Both the position numbers and the translations under genes were made by a program. Positions 21,238 to 29,671 of a stretch of 64,000 nucleotides of DNA are shown in pieces; the stretch's first letter is position 1, and each line of letters opens with the position of its first letter. The DNA comes from Marinobacter adhaerens HP15 (GTDB taxonomy: Bacteria > Pseudomonadota > Gammaproteobacteria > Pseudomonadales > Oleiphilaceae), in assembly GCF_000166295.1 (NCBI RefSeq), contig NC_017506.1:3906001-3970000 (forward strand), read 5' to 3'. Below the pieces are notes generated by a model, which saw only the letters and a program-made list of their open reading frames with translations, did not search any database and was not told the origin of the DNA.

Positions 21238-24200
21238 TCCAGGCCTCCGATCTGATCTGCAGCCGATTTGTCCTGCTCGGCTTCCCAAACCGGCACGTAG
21301 AGCTGATGCAACAGGGCTTCGAATTCACTGCTGGCCATCAGCAGCTCCGGTGTTTCAAAGGCCCCTCTCAGGTAACCGGTATCCCGCTTCAGAGCAATGG
21401 AATAGGCCTGCTGCGCCTCTGATATGGCTCGTTCATGGTCACCGACGTACTTTTTGCTGCCGTAGAAACTGGTGATCCAGGCAAAGCCGGCCTCGCAGTG
21501 AATGGGCAGCGCCCGGGTGGTGGCGTCCATCCATCCGCTGAGCACCGTTTCGAACAACGGTCTGGCCCGCTCTGGATGCAATGGAGCAAAGCGGAATTTC
21601 CGTCCCTCCTCCTTGCCCAGAACCAGGGTCTCAAAAGGTTGACCGCCGAGCTGGCCTGCCAGATGGATCAGCCAGTCCCGCATCAGGTTGGCATAGCGTA
21701 CTTTCTTGCTGGATCCTGAACCGGTCAGCAGGCTGGAACTGGCCACCACCAGCCGGCACAGCTCTCCCTGGGCATTGCAGCGCAGGTTGTCGATCAGATC
21801 CGCGATTTCCACCGAACCCAGGGCGCTTTCAAACCGGTAATCAAAGGGCAGCGGTTCAGCAACCGCTTCCGGCCAGTCAGCCAGTGCGTTCTGGTAACGC
21901 TCGAACAGATCGGGCAAGCGCCCCGCCAGCTCGGAACGCAGGCGGTGTTCGGTCACGCCCATACCCAGGTCGCCGCGTCGCGCCATGCGGTCCAGAGTTG
22001 CCTGCAACCGATCGTGCAGTTCCTCGTCGCTGCTGGCTTTCAATAGCCCATCCTGGATCAGCTCGTTGTCCAGGCGCCAGCGGTCCAGGCCGTCCAGTTC
22101 GAAATTCTCGTTGTCGGTGTCGTCGTCTTCGACATCCTCGAAGCGCACCTGCAGCCGGCGCTGGTAAAAGGTGTCGATGGGTTTTTTCAGGAAAGCCGCC
22201 AGATCGTTCAGGCTGATGGGCTCTTCGGGCGCCTGGTAAGGTAGTGCCGACTGTGTCTGCGCGGCAGCCTCACCACCATGGGCACTGCGCCATTCCCGCT
22301 CGTAGGTGAATAACCGGCGTGCCTCCAACACCTCGGCCAGGGGACGGGGCGAACTGTTTTCCCCCTTTCCACCCTCCTCCAGCCCGTTGGCTTTCGGGAA
22401 ATAGCTCCGGCTGAACGGCTGCAACGGGTGTTGGGTCGTCAGTGCCTCGATGACCTTGGTTTCGGGTTGCCCAGACACAGACCAGAGACTGTCCAGATGA
22501 TCCTGAAGCTGCCCCACCAGAACCGACGGCGGCCGTTCCGAATCATCCTTTATGCTGCGGCCTACCCAACTGATGTAAAGCTGCGCCCGGGCGGATAACA
22601 GGGCTTCCAGGAACAGGTAGCGATCGTCTTCCCGGCGGGAGCGGTCCCCCGGGCGGTAATCCTGGGCCATGAGATCGAAATCCACCGGCGGCCGGGAGCG
22701 GGGATAGTCGCCGTCGTTCATGCCCAGCAGGCACACTTTCCGGAAGGGTATTGCCCGCATGGGCATCAGGGTGGCGAAGTTGACCTTGCCGGCCAGGAAA
22801 CGCTGGTTCAGGCCGCCTTCATCCAGCCCCTCCAGCAGCACATCCTTGACGATGTTCAGGGGCAGGGTCTGTTCCTCAAGGCCTGCTGCCAGCGCGTCTT
22901 CCAGCCACTGCTCCAACTGGCGGCGGAAACGGTTCAGCAGCAACAGGTCGCTGCCTTCGACCTTGTGGAAGAACTGCCCGAGCATCTCTGAGAACAGGTG
23001 TTCCCATTCGTCCGGTGTGCGATGGGTCTGAAGCGCTTGCCAGAGGGTTTCCAGCTGATGCACAAAGTCGTTCAGGCGGCCGGCAAGACTGGCCTGCAGG
23101 CCGCCGATCTCGCCGAAGGGTTCCACACCGGCCCAGGGCTCATCGTCGCCCATGCCATAACCCAGCAGCATCGAGCGCAGACCGGATTGCCAGGTATTGC
23201 GTTCCAGTTCGGCGGGCAGGTCCAGGCTTTCCCGGTGCTGGCCGTGCAGACCCCAGCGGATATTGGCGCCCTCGACCCAGCGACGGGCCAGGGGGATCTC
23301 GTCTTCATTGATACCGAAGCGGTCCCGTATGCCGGGTACTTCCAGCAGGCTGATGATCTCACTCACCGCAAAACGACTGCGGGGCAGTGACATCAGGGTT
23401 TCCAGAGCAATCAGCACCGGCTCGTGGTGGCGCTGGCCCTGGTCGGAAATGGTGAAGGGAATGTGGCGTTTCCGGCCCGGCTGGTAGCGGCCGAATACGG
23501 CCTGTATGTGGGGCGCGTACACGTTGATATCGGGCACCATCACGATCACGTCCCGGGGCCGCAGCGTGGGATCGACGTTGAAGGCGGCGAGAAGCTGATC
23601 GTGCAGAATTTCCACTTCCCGCTGTGGGCTGTGGGCCTGGTGGAACGCCAGGGAATGATCCTGCTGAACATCCAGTTGTCGTTGTTGCTGGCGGATTTCC
23701 CGAAGGGGCGTCAGGTTGTGGATATCGTTCTGCAGCTGATGAAGCAGGCGCGGTGCTTCCGGGTTGCCATGGTCCGAGAAAATATCAATTTTCTGGTCCG
23801 GAGTCTGGAAGCTGCCCCGGTACTGATCCGGGTTGTCGAACTCGTCCAGCAGCCGGATGTAGTCCCGGCCCTGCTTGCCCCAGGCGGCCAGCAGTGGATT
23901 GGCGTGCTGGTGCAGCTGGTCCGGATCCTCAATGGCGGAAAGTGTCGGATGGGTCCTGCCCCGTTTACGTTCGGCGGTGAGTAGCTCCCGGTCGCTGATG
24001 ATGTCGGCCCAGTAGAACTGGCAGGGGTTGTGAACACACAGCACTACCTGACTGAACCGGCTCAGCACGTACAGGGCTTCCAACGCTTGCCGGGGCAGTG
24101 AGGAGACGCCAAAGACGACAATGCGGGTCGGCAGCCGGGACGGGTTGGCCGGCGCCTGAAGTCGCTGGCCCTGTTCCATGAACCGGGTATGGATCTGCGA

Positions 24201-24860
24201 GCGGCTGGTATGAGCGTCTGCGCCCACATCCTCAACCAGCCGGCGCCAGAGCAGGGGCTGCCAGCGGGTTTCCGCATCCAGAGGCTTTTCCTCGGCCCGG
24301 GCCGTGATAATCACGTCCTTGCCCTGCTCCCAGGCGGCCAGCCAGTCGGCCCGGAACACCTGGTACTGGTCAAACAGATCCGCCACCTTCTCCGCCAGCT
24401 GGAAATTGCGCAGGTCCGGATCGTTACCTTCCAGAAACCGGGCCAGGGGTGTGAAGGCCTCGTCCTGCCCCACCAGACGTGGCAATAACCGGTACAGCCG
24501 CCACACCAGCCGCCGTTTGTCGAAGGGCGACTGTTCCGGTACCTCACCGTCCGGAAGCACGGCCCGGTAGGCTTGCCAGATAAACCGGGCCGGGAACAGG
24601 AAATCCATACCGGCAGCAATTCCAAGGCCGCCCTCAAGGCCATCTTCGGTGCGCTTCTCCGCCAGCGCAAGCTTCAGCCACTGGGCAATGCCGTTGCTCT
24701 GCACCAGGAAGGTCTCGCTCTCCAGTGGCGGCATTGGGTTGTGCCGACAGATGTAGACAACGGCCCGGCGCAAGTCTTCCAGATGGTTGGCGTGGATCGC
24801 GTGAAACCCGGGTTCGATCCTGGCGCGTTGCTCGGTGGGCTCGGTGGAGAGTGCGGCCAT
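21234..24860 (-). CDS. recC: Exodeoxyribonuclease V subunit gamma (RecC)
   Basis: RecC is the 1208-residue scaffold of RecBCD that splits the DNA strands and reads the Chi sequence. It is a helicase-nuclease fold that has lost its catalytic motifs, as expected for RecC. Recognisable segments are the N-terminal HANHLEDLRRAVVYICR and FLVQSNGIAQWLK, VMVPDINVYAPHI in the middle, and FRKVCLLGMNDGDYPR. It is the first gene of the recCBD operon; the promoter must lie in the 155-base gap to the divergent SDR gene. Order recC-recB-recD without ptrA between them is the Pseudomonas-like arrangement. Confidence 0.96.
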   Translation of the reverse strand: MAALSTEPTEQRARIEPGFHAIHANHLEDLRRAVVYICRHNPMPPLESETFLVQSNGIAQWLKLALAEKRTEDGLEGGLGIAAGMDFLFPARFIWQAYRAVLPDGEVPEQSPFDKRRLVWRLYRLLPRLVGQDEAFTPLARFLEGNDPDLRNFQLAEKVADLFDQYQVFRADWLAAWEQGKDVIITARAEEKPLDAETRWQPLLWRRLVEDVGADAHTSRSQIHTRFMEQGQRLQAPANPSRLPTRIVVFGVSSLPRQALEALYVLSRFSQVVLCVHNPCQFYWADIISDRELLTAERKRGRTHPTLSAIEDPDQLHQHANPLLAAWGKQGRDYIRLLDEFDNPDQYRGSFQTPDQKIDIFSDHGNPEAPRLLHQLQNDIHNLTPLREIRQQQRQLDVQQDHSLAFHQAHSPQREVEILHDQLLAAFNVDPTLRPRDVIVMVPDINVYAPHIQAVFGRYQPGRKRHIPFTISDQGQRHHEPVLIALETLMSLPRSRFAVSEIISLLEVPGIRDRFGINEDEIPLARRWVEGANIRWGLHGQHRESLDLPAELERNTWQSGLRSMLLGYGMGDDEPWAGVEPFGEIGGLQASLAGRLNDFVHQLETLWQALQTHRTPDEWEHLFSEMLGQFFHKVEGSDLLLLNRFRRQLEQWLEDALAAGLEEQTLPLNIVKDVLLEGLDEGGLNQRFLAGKVNFATLMPMRAIPFRKVCLLGMNDGDYPRSRPPVDFDLMAQDYRPGDRSRREDDRYLFLEALLSARAQLYISWVGRSIKDDSERPPSVLVGQLQDHLDSLWSVSGQPETKVIEALTTQHPLQPFSRSYFPKANGLEEGGKGENSSPRPLAEVLEARRLFTYEREWRSAHGGEAAAQTQSALPYQAPEEPISLNDLAAFLKKPIDTFYQRRLQVRFEDVEDDDTDNENFELDGLDRWRLDNELIQDGLLKASSDEELHDRLQATLDRMARRGDLGMGVTEHRLRSELAGRLPDLFERYQNALADWPEAVAEPLPFDYRFESALGSVEIADLIDNLRCNAQGELCRLVVASSSLLTGSGSSKKVRYANLMRDWLIHLAGQLGGQPFETLVLGKEEGRKFRFAPLHPERARPLFETVLSGWMDATTRALPIHCEAGFAWITSFYGSKKYVGDHERAISEAQQAYSIALKRDTGYLRGAFETPELLMASSEFEALLHQLYVPVWEAEQDKSAADQIGGLE

Positions 24861-25015
24861 GAATTTCCTTGTCTGGTGTGCAGTTCAATCCTGTTGCCAC
24901 AGGTTACCGTATGTGACCACAGATGCGGACTGTCTGAAACGTCTGATCTCCAAAAATCATAACGGCCCGTCGCGACAAACGGTGTCGTGAATTATCTGCA
25001 AAAGGGAGAAGCACT

Positions 25016-25801
25016 ATGTGGACACTGATCACTGGCGCGGGGTCGGGCATTGGGGAGGCCCTGGCCCTGGAACTTGCTGCTCAAGGCCACGACCTGATCC
25101 TTGCAGGCCGCACCGTGTCAAAGCTGGAGGAGGTCGCGACAAAGCTCCGTGTGGAGGCGCCCGACCGTGAAGTGATGACGCTGGAAGTGGACCTTGCGGA
25201 TCCCGAAAGCACCCGTGATCTCGCGCAGCAGGTGAGCGACGCCGTAGATCGTCTTTCAGCGTTTGTGTATTGCGCTGGCGTGGGTGAGCCGGCTGCGGAT
25301 TTTGCCAGCCTTGGGCTCATTGATTTTCAGGAAGCCCTGGCCGTGAACGTGTCCGCGCCCATGCTGCTCACCCAATCGTTGTTACCGATACTCAAAGGGA
25401 GTGATCCCTCGTCGCGAATCGTGATGATTGGTGCGGGTATGGACAAGCATGCGCAACCCGGAACGGGCAGCTACGGGATCAGCAAGATGGCGCTGCGTCG
25501 GCTGGTGCGTCAGATGTCCGTTGAGTTCGACACCATGTCGGGCGGGCCGGTTGTCAGCCTCTTTCAGCCGGGGCTGGTGGATACGCCGGGTATTCGAAGC
25601 CATATCGATAAGGCGGGCAAGTTAGATCTGCCCCACGCGGAGTGGCTGACCAATCGTCTGGCGTCGGGGGATTGCCTGAGTGCCGAACAGGCCGCCAGTG
25701 CCATCGTGTTTACGCTCAATCAGATACCGGAGAGCGATTTTCACGGGGCCGTGTTCAACGGCGCCGATCTCGTGGATTCGCTCTCATTCGCTGGAAGCTA
25801 G
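25016..25801 (+). CDS. Short-chain dehydrogenase/reductase with atypical catalytic Ser position
   Basis: This 261-residue protein is a classical SDR with a Rossmann fold. Residues near the start, TGAGSGIGEALA, bind NAD(P), the Arg in LAGRT suggests NADP preference, and YCAGVG replaces the usual NNAG. The catalytic Tyr and Lys are in SYGISKMAL. The residue about 13 positions before the Tyr, normally the catalytic Ser, falls in MIGAGMDKH and looks like Ala or Gly. Activity may therefore be altered, or the serine of the SY pair may help. GGGAG lies about 9 bases before the ATG. The substrate is unknown; overall shape recalls benzil or sepiapterin-reductase-like SDRs. Confidence 0.85.
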   Translation: MWTLITGAGSGIGEALALELAAQGHDLILAGRTVSKLEEVATKLRVEAPDREVMTLEVDLADPESTRDLAQQVSDAVDRLSAFVYCAGVGEPAADFASLGLIDFQEALAVNVSAPMLLTQSLLPILKGSDPSSRIVMIGAGMDKHAQPGTGSYGISKMALRRLVRQMSVEFDTMSGGPVVSLFQPGLVDTPGIRSHIDKAGKLDLPHAEWLTNRLASGDCLSAEQAASAIVFTLNQIPESDFHGAVFNGADLVDSLSFAGS

Positions 25802-25819
25802 GGGAACGTCAAGCGGGCC

Positions 25820-26110
25820 CTAGAGAGGGACCCGCATGGTTTCGGAGCCGCTGTCAGGCATACCAATCATTTCATCGGTTCCAGTCGGCGGAATCACCTC
25901 GGTGCGCTCGACCTCGTATTCGTGGAAATGTTCTCGCACCGCGCAGGCTCCGGTGAACATCACTGGCTTGTCGTAGGGGTCCGTCAGAACGTAGCCCTGT
26001 CCATCCAGATAGAACCGCGCCATGTAATAGCGCCCTTCCATCGAGACAATCTCCAACAGAGAAATTGTGTCGTGCTTGTGTTTTTTCAGTTCGCCGGTGT
26101 CCATGTGCAT
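25820..26110 (-). CDS. Small DUF6482-like protein
   Basis: A 96-residue acidic soluble protein with no signal or membrane segment. The body LEIVSMEGRYYMARFYLDGQGYVLTD, followed by FHEYEVERTEVIP, resembles the DUF6482 family of Pseudomonas and Marinobacter, whose role is unknown. An alternative start two codons later (Met at 26104) is possible. The 3' end includes one arm of a GC-rich hairpin (25813-25835) that could end this gene and the convergent SDR gene, whose stop is 18 bases away. Divergent from the next small gene. Confidence 0.7.
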   Translation of the reverse strand: MHMDTGELKKHKHDTISLLEIVSMEGRYYMARFYLDGQGYVLTDPYDKPVMFTGACAVREHFHEYEVERTEVIPPTGTDEMIGMPDSGSETMRVPL

Positions 26111-26187
26111 GGGAAGTCTCCCGCAGGTTTATTGTCGTAAGGAACAGTACGAAACGCTTTCCGTTACAGGTCATAAAACGAGCAATT

Positions 26188-26619
26188 ATGAGCAGGATTG
26201 ATTTGGTCAAAGCCGCCGTGGACGAGCAGTTGAATGACAGCTACGACCTGCTGGCCATGCGGATGCTGTTTCCCCCGGACCACGTGGAAGTAAAAATTGA
26301 TCAGGAAATCAAAGACCTGTACGTGTATCCGGAAAGGCTCGATACCGGGTATCGCGACGAATGGCGAGCCATTGCCACCCGGGCCCTGTTCCGGAACGCC
26401 TTTGACGATCACTGGCGGCCTGATGAAGAGAATCTGGAGCGCTACCTGCATTTTCTGAGAGATGAGGCCATTCCCCGTTGTGTTCACGACAACATCGAAC
26501 TGTTTCGTATGCTCGGCGAGGTCCTGTCGATCGCGAGGTCCGACAACGCTATTGCCTTTCCGGATCCAAAGCGTCGGGCCCTGATGAAGATCATCTGGCC
26601 GGAGAAGGGTCGTCGGTGA
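26188..26619 (+). CDS. Unrecognised 143-residue protein
   Basis: I do not recognise this family. The frame is open from 26065, but ATG 26188 (MSRIDLVKAAVDEQ) avoids overlapping the divergent small gene. The protein is soluble, rich in Asp, Glu, Arg and Leu, and predicted mostly helical, with segments such as QEIKDLYVYPERLD and EENLERYLHFLRDEAIP. Only one cysteine is seen, in IPRCVHDN. Base composition resembles the neighbours. It lies 83 bases before the DUF4864 gene on the same strand and may be co-transcribed with it. Coding is supported by length, codon pattern and lack of a competing frame, not by homology. Confidence 0.65.
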   Translation: MSRIDLVKAAVDEQLNDSYDLLAMRMLFPPDHVEVKIDQEIKDLYVYPERLDTGYRDEWRAIATRALFRNAFDDHWRPDEENLERYLHFLRDEAIPRCVHDNIELFRMLGEVLSIARSDNAIAFPDPKRRALMKIIWPEKGRR

Positions 26620-26702
26620 GAGTAAGCTGGCTGGCGGAACGCGAATCCGGAGCCCTGATCCGACCGTATTGTTTAAAAGATGAACAATAGAGAGGTGCCA
26701 TC

Positions 26703-27143
26703 ATGGGTCACCAACACATCGTTTCCGGAAAGTGGCTGATTCCCGTGCTTCTGGCTTTCATTGGCTTCGCGGTTCTCGGGTCCCCACAGTCTGTGGCCAG
26801 TGACAAAGACGCAGAAATCCGCGACACCATCCTGCGCCAGATCGAAGCGTTTGCGAACAACGACGAGGAGCAGGCCTGGGCCCACGCCTCCGAGGGCATC
26901 AAGCGTCGATTCGGGTCGTCACAGGTGTTTGTCGATATGGTTCGTGAAGCCTACCCGGCGGTGCACAACGCCACGGCCATCGAGTTTACCCAGCGCGTGC
27001 CCCACGGCGCCTTTGAAATCCAGGTGGTGCGGTTGCAGGGGCCGGAGGGCAAGCGATGGGACGCCTATTACCGGATGGTGCTCACGGAAGGGGCCTGGAA
27101 GGTGGCCGGCGTGAGACTCCAGCCGGCCGAGCTGGGCATTTAA
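26703..27143 (+). CDS. Exported or membrane-anchored DUF4864 protein
   Basis: A 146-residue protein with an N-terminal hydrophobic segment (residues about 11-30, LIPVLLAFIGFAVLGSP) ending near Ala-Ser. This can be a signal peptide or anchor. The rest matches the DUF4864 pattern: EIRDTILRQIEAFANNDEEQAWAHAS, FVDMVREAYPAVHNA and YYRMVLTEGAWKVAGVRL. This is a small NTF2-like fold, function unknown. AGAGAGG lies upstream of ATG 26703. The stop is 5 bases from the convergent folM stop. Confidence 0.8.
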   Translation: MGHQHIVSGKWLIPVLLAFIGFAVLGSPQSVASDKDAEIRDTILRQIEAFANNDEEQAWAHASEGIKRRFGSSQVFVDMVREAYPAVHNATAIEFTQRVPHGAFEIQVVRLQGPEGKRWDAYYRMVLTEGAWKVAGVRLQPAELGI

Positions 27144-27148
27144 CGGGA

Positions 27149-27856
27149 TCAAACCAGATGGCGCCCACCATCCAGGGGCAGGGTGCGGCCCGTGATATAG
27201 GGGTTGTCCAGCAGAAACTGAAGCGTGGCGACAGCGACCTCAGCCCCCGGTTCTATTCCCATAAGCGACTTCTTCAGGGTTTTCTCCCGATACGCCTGGC
27301 TATCGCCCTGGTTGAACATGATCAGGGACGGCGCCACGGCGTTCACCTTGACCCTGGGCGCCAGTAGACGGGCGAACGACAGGGTCAGGTTAGTCAGGGC
27401 TGCCTTGCTGGCGGCATAGGCGATATGCTTCGCGCTGCCCTTCTCCACCACGTAGTCGGTCATGTGGATAATGTCGGTTGTCGAACCCTCCTGCTCCAGC
27501 ATCGACCGGCACGTGAGGTTTATCCGGTACGGTGTCATCACGTGAATCTGCATCATGGCGTTCATCACGTCTGCCGGGTCGGAGTCTTCGCTCTCTGGTA
27601 TCCAGTCCGACGCATTGTGGATAATGGCACGTAGCGTGTCCGTCCGGGATTTCAGGGCCTGGATGAAGTCATCAATGCCCGCATTCGTGGCAAAATCCGC
27701 ATGGAGACACACTGCTCCCGCCTTCTGCAGCGCGTCGATGGCCGGTCGATAGGTTCGGTAGGTGACGATGATGGGCTGGCCGCGGTCAAGACAGGCTCTG
27801 GCAAAGGCCAGACCAATGCGTTGGCCGGCGCCGGTAATCAGGATGGGTGCGGTCAT
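27149..27856 (-). CDS. folM: Dihydromonapterin reductase FolM
   Basis: FolM is an SDR that reduces dihydromonapterin to tetrahydromonapterin, and dihydrofolate weakly, using NADPH. The family signature matches E. coli FolM closely along its length: ILITGAGQRIGLA, VTYRTYRPAIDAL, MMQIHVMTPY, YAASKAAL with catalytic Tyr and Lys, VNAVAPSLI and the C-terminal GRTLPLDGGRHL. The 235-residue length is normal. In Pseudomonas folM often sits with folE2 and folX; neither is near here. It is divergent from the FAN1-like gene, with about 100 bases between. Confidence 0.93.
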   Translation of the reverse strand: MTAPILITGAGQRIGLAFARACLDRGQPIIVTYRTYRPAIDALQKAGAVCLHADFATNAGIDDFIQALKSRTDTLRAIIHNASDWIPESEDSDPADVMNAMMQIHVMTPYRINLTCRSMLEQEGSTTDIIHMTDYVVEKGSAKHIAYAASKAALTNLTLSFARLLAPRVKVNAVAPSLIMFNQGDSQAYREKTLKKSLMGIEPGAEVAVATLQFLLDNPYITGRTLPLDGGRHLV

Positions 27857-27961
27857 GGTGTTCTCCTGTAATCAGTGTCTTACCTACGTTAATGTCATGC
27901 CGACGGCTCAACGTGGTAGCGTCACTTTCCCGAACCATCCTGAAGGAAGATCAACCTGGCC

Positions 27962-29671
27962 ATGTCACCGGCGAAGCGACAGAGCACACAACTGGCCACT
28001 GCGGATCTCGACAATCCGCTGTACTACCTCGAGAACATGGAAACCGTCCTTGGCTGGGTCCAGAGCCATCACGGTGACTTGCTGACAGCAGAAGAGCTGG
28101 ATCGACTGGCCAGTTTCCATACCCTTTCAATGCCGGCCCGGGCATTGCTGACCCGAATGGTGATGCGCACGGGCGATCTCTTCCGGTCGGACAAGCTCAA
28201 GTATCCGGAGCTCGGCGTACCAGAGGCCAGTGCCCTCGACGAAATCACGGAGGCAGGCTGGCTGGACACCGATCCCCTGCTCAGCCTGGATGAACTGTTC
28301 AGATTGTTCACGCTTGGAGAACTGCGTCCGGCCATGGAGCCGCTTTTAAAGGCGGCGGGAGAGCCCGCCAACCTGCCCAAAGGCCGGATGCGCGACGCTC
28401 TGCTTCTGCGATTTCCCGACCCTCTGATCGTTGCCGACTGGCTTGGCCAGCACGCCAGGCCGGTTATCAGGCTCAAAACCATGGCGTTGTTTGACCGGGT
28501 GCGTCTGATGTTTTTTGGCAATCTTCGCCAGAGCTGGTCCGATTTTGTGCTGGTGGAACTGGGCCATCAGCAGTTTGAGCCGGTCACTTTCACACCGGAT
28601 TCCCGGGCCTTCCAGCAGCGTTCCGAGGTCGACCTGTATCTTGCCATGCACCAGTGTCGGGAATGGCTGGACCAGGGCGTACCCGCCCTCGAGGTTTGGC
28701 AGGCGGTTCCGTCGCCCTCGAATAACGCCTGGCTGACCAGCCGCCGTGACCGGCTGTTGCTGGAATTGGGCCGGCAGGCGGAGCGCCAGGGGGAGCGGGA
28801 ACTGGCATTAGAGGCTTTCGCCAGCAGCGGCCATCGGGAAGCGCGGCTGAAACAGCTCCGGTTGCTGGAGCGGATGAAGCGTCACCGGGAAGCCTGGGCC
28901 ATTGCCTCCGAGTGGCAGAACCAGGAACTGAGCGATGCAGAAGCCCAGGGTCTGGCGCGGATTCTCAAGCGGCTTGCGAGCCGGCTTGGCGAGATAGCGC
29001 CACCGCCTCCGGAGCAGCCGCTCATCCGGGAGATCACCCTGACCCTGCCCAAGCCAGAGGTCGGGTCGGTCGAATACGCCGTTCGGGACCACCTGTATCG
29101 GGACGAGGCGCCCGTGCTTTATGTGGAGAATACTCTGATCAACGGCCTGTTTGGCCTGCTCTGCTGGCAAACCATTTTCGAGCCGGTGCCGGGGGCCTTT
29201 TTCCATCCCTTCCATGTGGGCCCGGCGGACCTGACCCGGGAAGATTTCGTCAGCCGTCGGAAGGGATCGTTCGAGCAATGCTTTGCGCGGCTGGCGGATG
29301 GCAGTTATCGGGAGCGGATACTGGCGAATTACCGGGCCAAACAGGGCACCACCAATCCGTTCGTGATCTGGCCGGTCATCACCGAGGAACTGCTGAGCCT
29401 GGCGCTGGACTGTCTGCCACCGCCGGATCTGGAACGCCTGTTCCGTCGCTTGCTGTTGAATATCCGGGAGCATCGCAGCGGCTTTCCTGATCTGATCCGG
29501 TTTCTCCCCAATGTGGCTGAGCCTGACAAGCGTTATGAAATGATCGAAGTGAAGGGGCCGGGTGACCGTTTGCAGGACCACCAGATTCGTTGGCTCGAGT
29601 TCTTTGCGGCTGAAGGCATCCCCGCCAGTGTTTGTTACGTGCGATGGCAGGCGAGCGAGGCGATGGAATGA
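27962..29671 (+). CDS. FAN1-like VRR-NUC structure-specific nuclease
   Basis: This 569-residue protein resembles bacterial FAN1, which cuts flap and interstrand-crosslink structures with a 5' polarity. The long N-terminal part is helical (a SAP-like then a TPR-like region). The VRR-NUC nuclease domain is at the C-terminus, with GFPDL (Asp510) and EVKGPGDRLQDHQIRWL (Glu529, Lys531), a complete PD-(D/E)XK centre. Length and order match Pseudomonas FAN1. GGAAG lies about 11 bases before ATG 27962. The stop overlaps the next start as ATGA, so the nuclease is translationally coupled to an XPD-type helicase gene. Role in crosslink or flap repair is inferred from the family. Confidence 0.92.
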   Translation: MSPAKRQSTQLATADLDNPLYYLENMETVLGWVQSHHGDLLTAEELDRLASFHTLSMPARALLTRMVMRTGDLFRSDKLKYPELGVPEASALDEITEAGWLDTDPLLSLDELFRLFTLGELRPAMEPLLKAAGEPANLPKGRMRDALLLRFPDPLIVADWLGQHARPVIRLKTMALFDRVRLMFFGNLRQSWSDFVLVELGHQQFEPVTFTPDSRAFQQRSEVDLYLAMHQCREWLDQGVPALEVWQAVPSPSNNAWLTSRRDRLLLELGRQAERQGERELALEAFASSGHREARLKQLRLLERMKRHREAWAIASEWQNQELSDAEAQGLARILKRLASRLGEIAPPPPEQPLIREITLTLPKPEVGSVEYAVRDHLYRDEAPVLYVENTLINGLFGLLCWQTIFEPVPGAFFHPFHVGPADLTREDFVSRRKGSFEQCFARLADGSYRERILANYRAKQGTTNPFVIWPVITEELLSLALDCLPPPDLERLFRRLLLNIREHRSGFPDLIRFLPNVAEPDKRYEMIEVKGPGDRLQDHQIRWLEFFAAEGIPASVCYVRWQASEAME

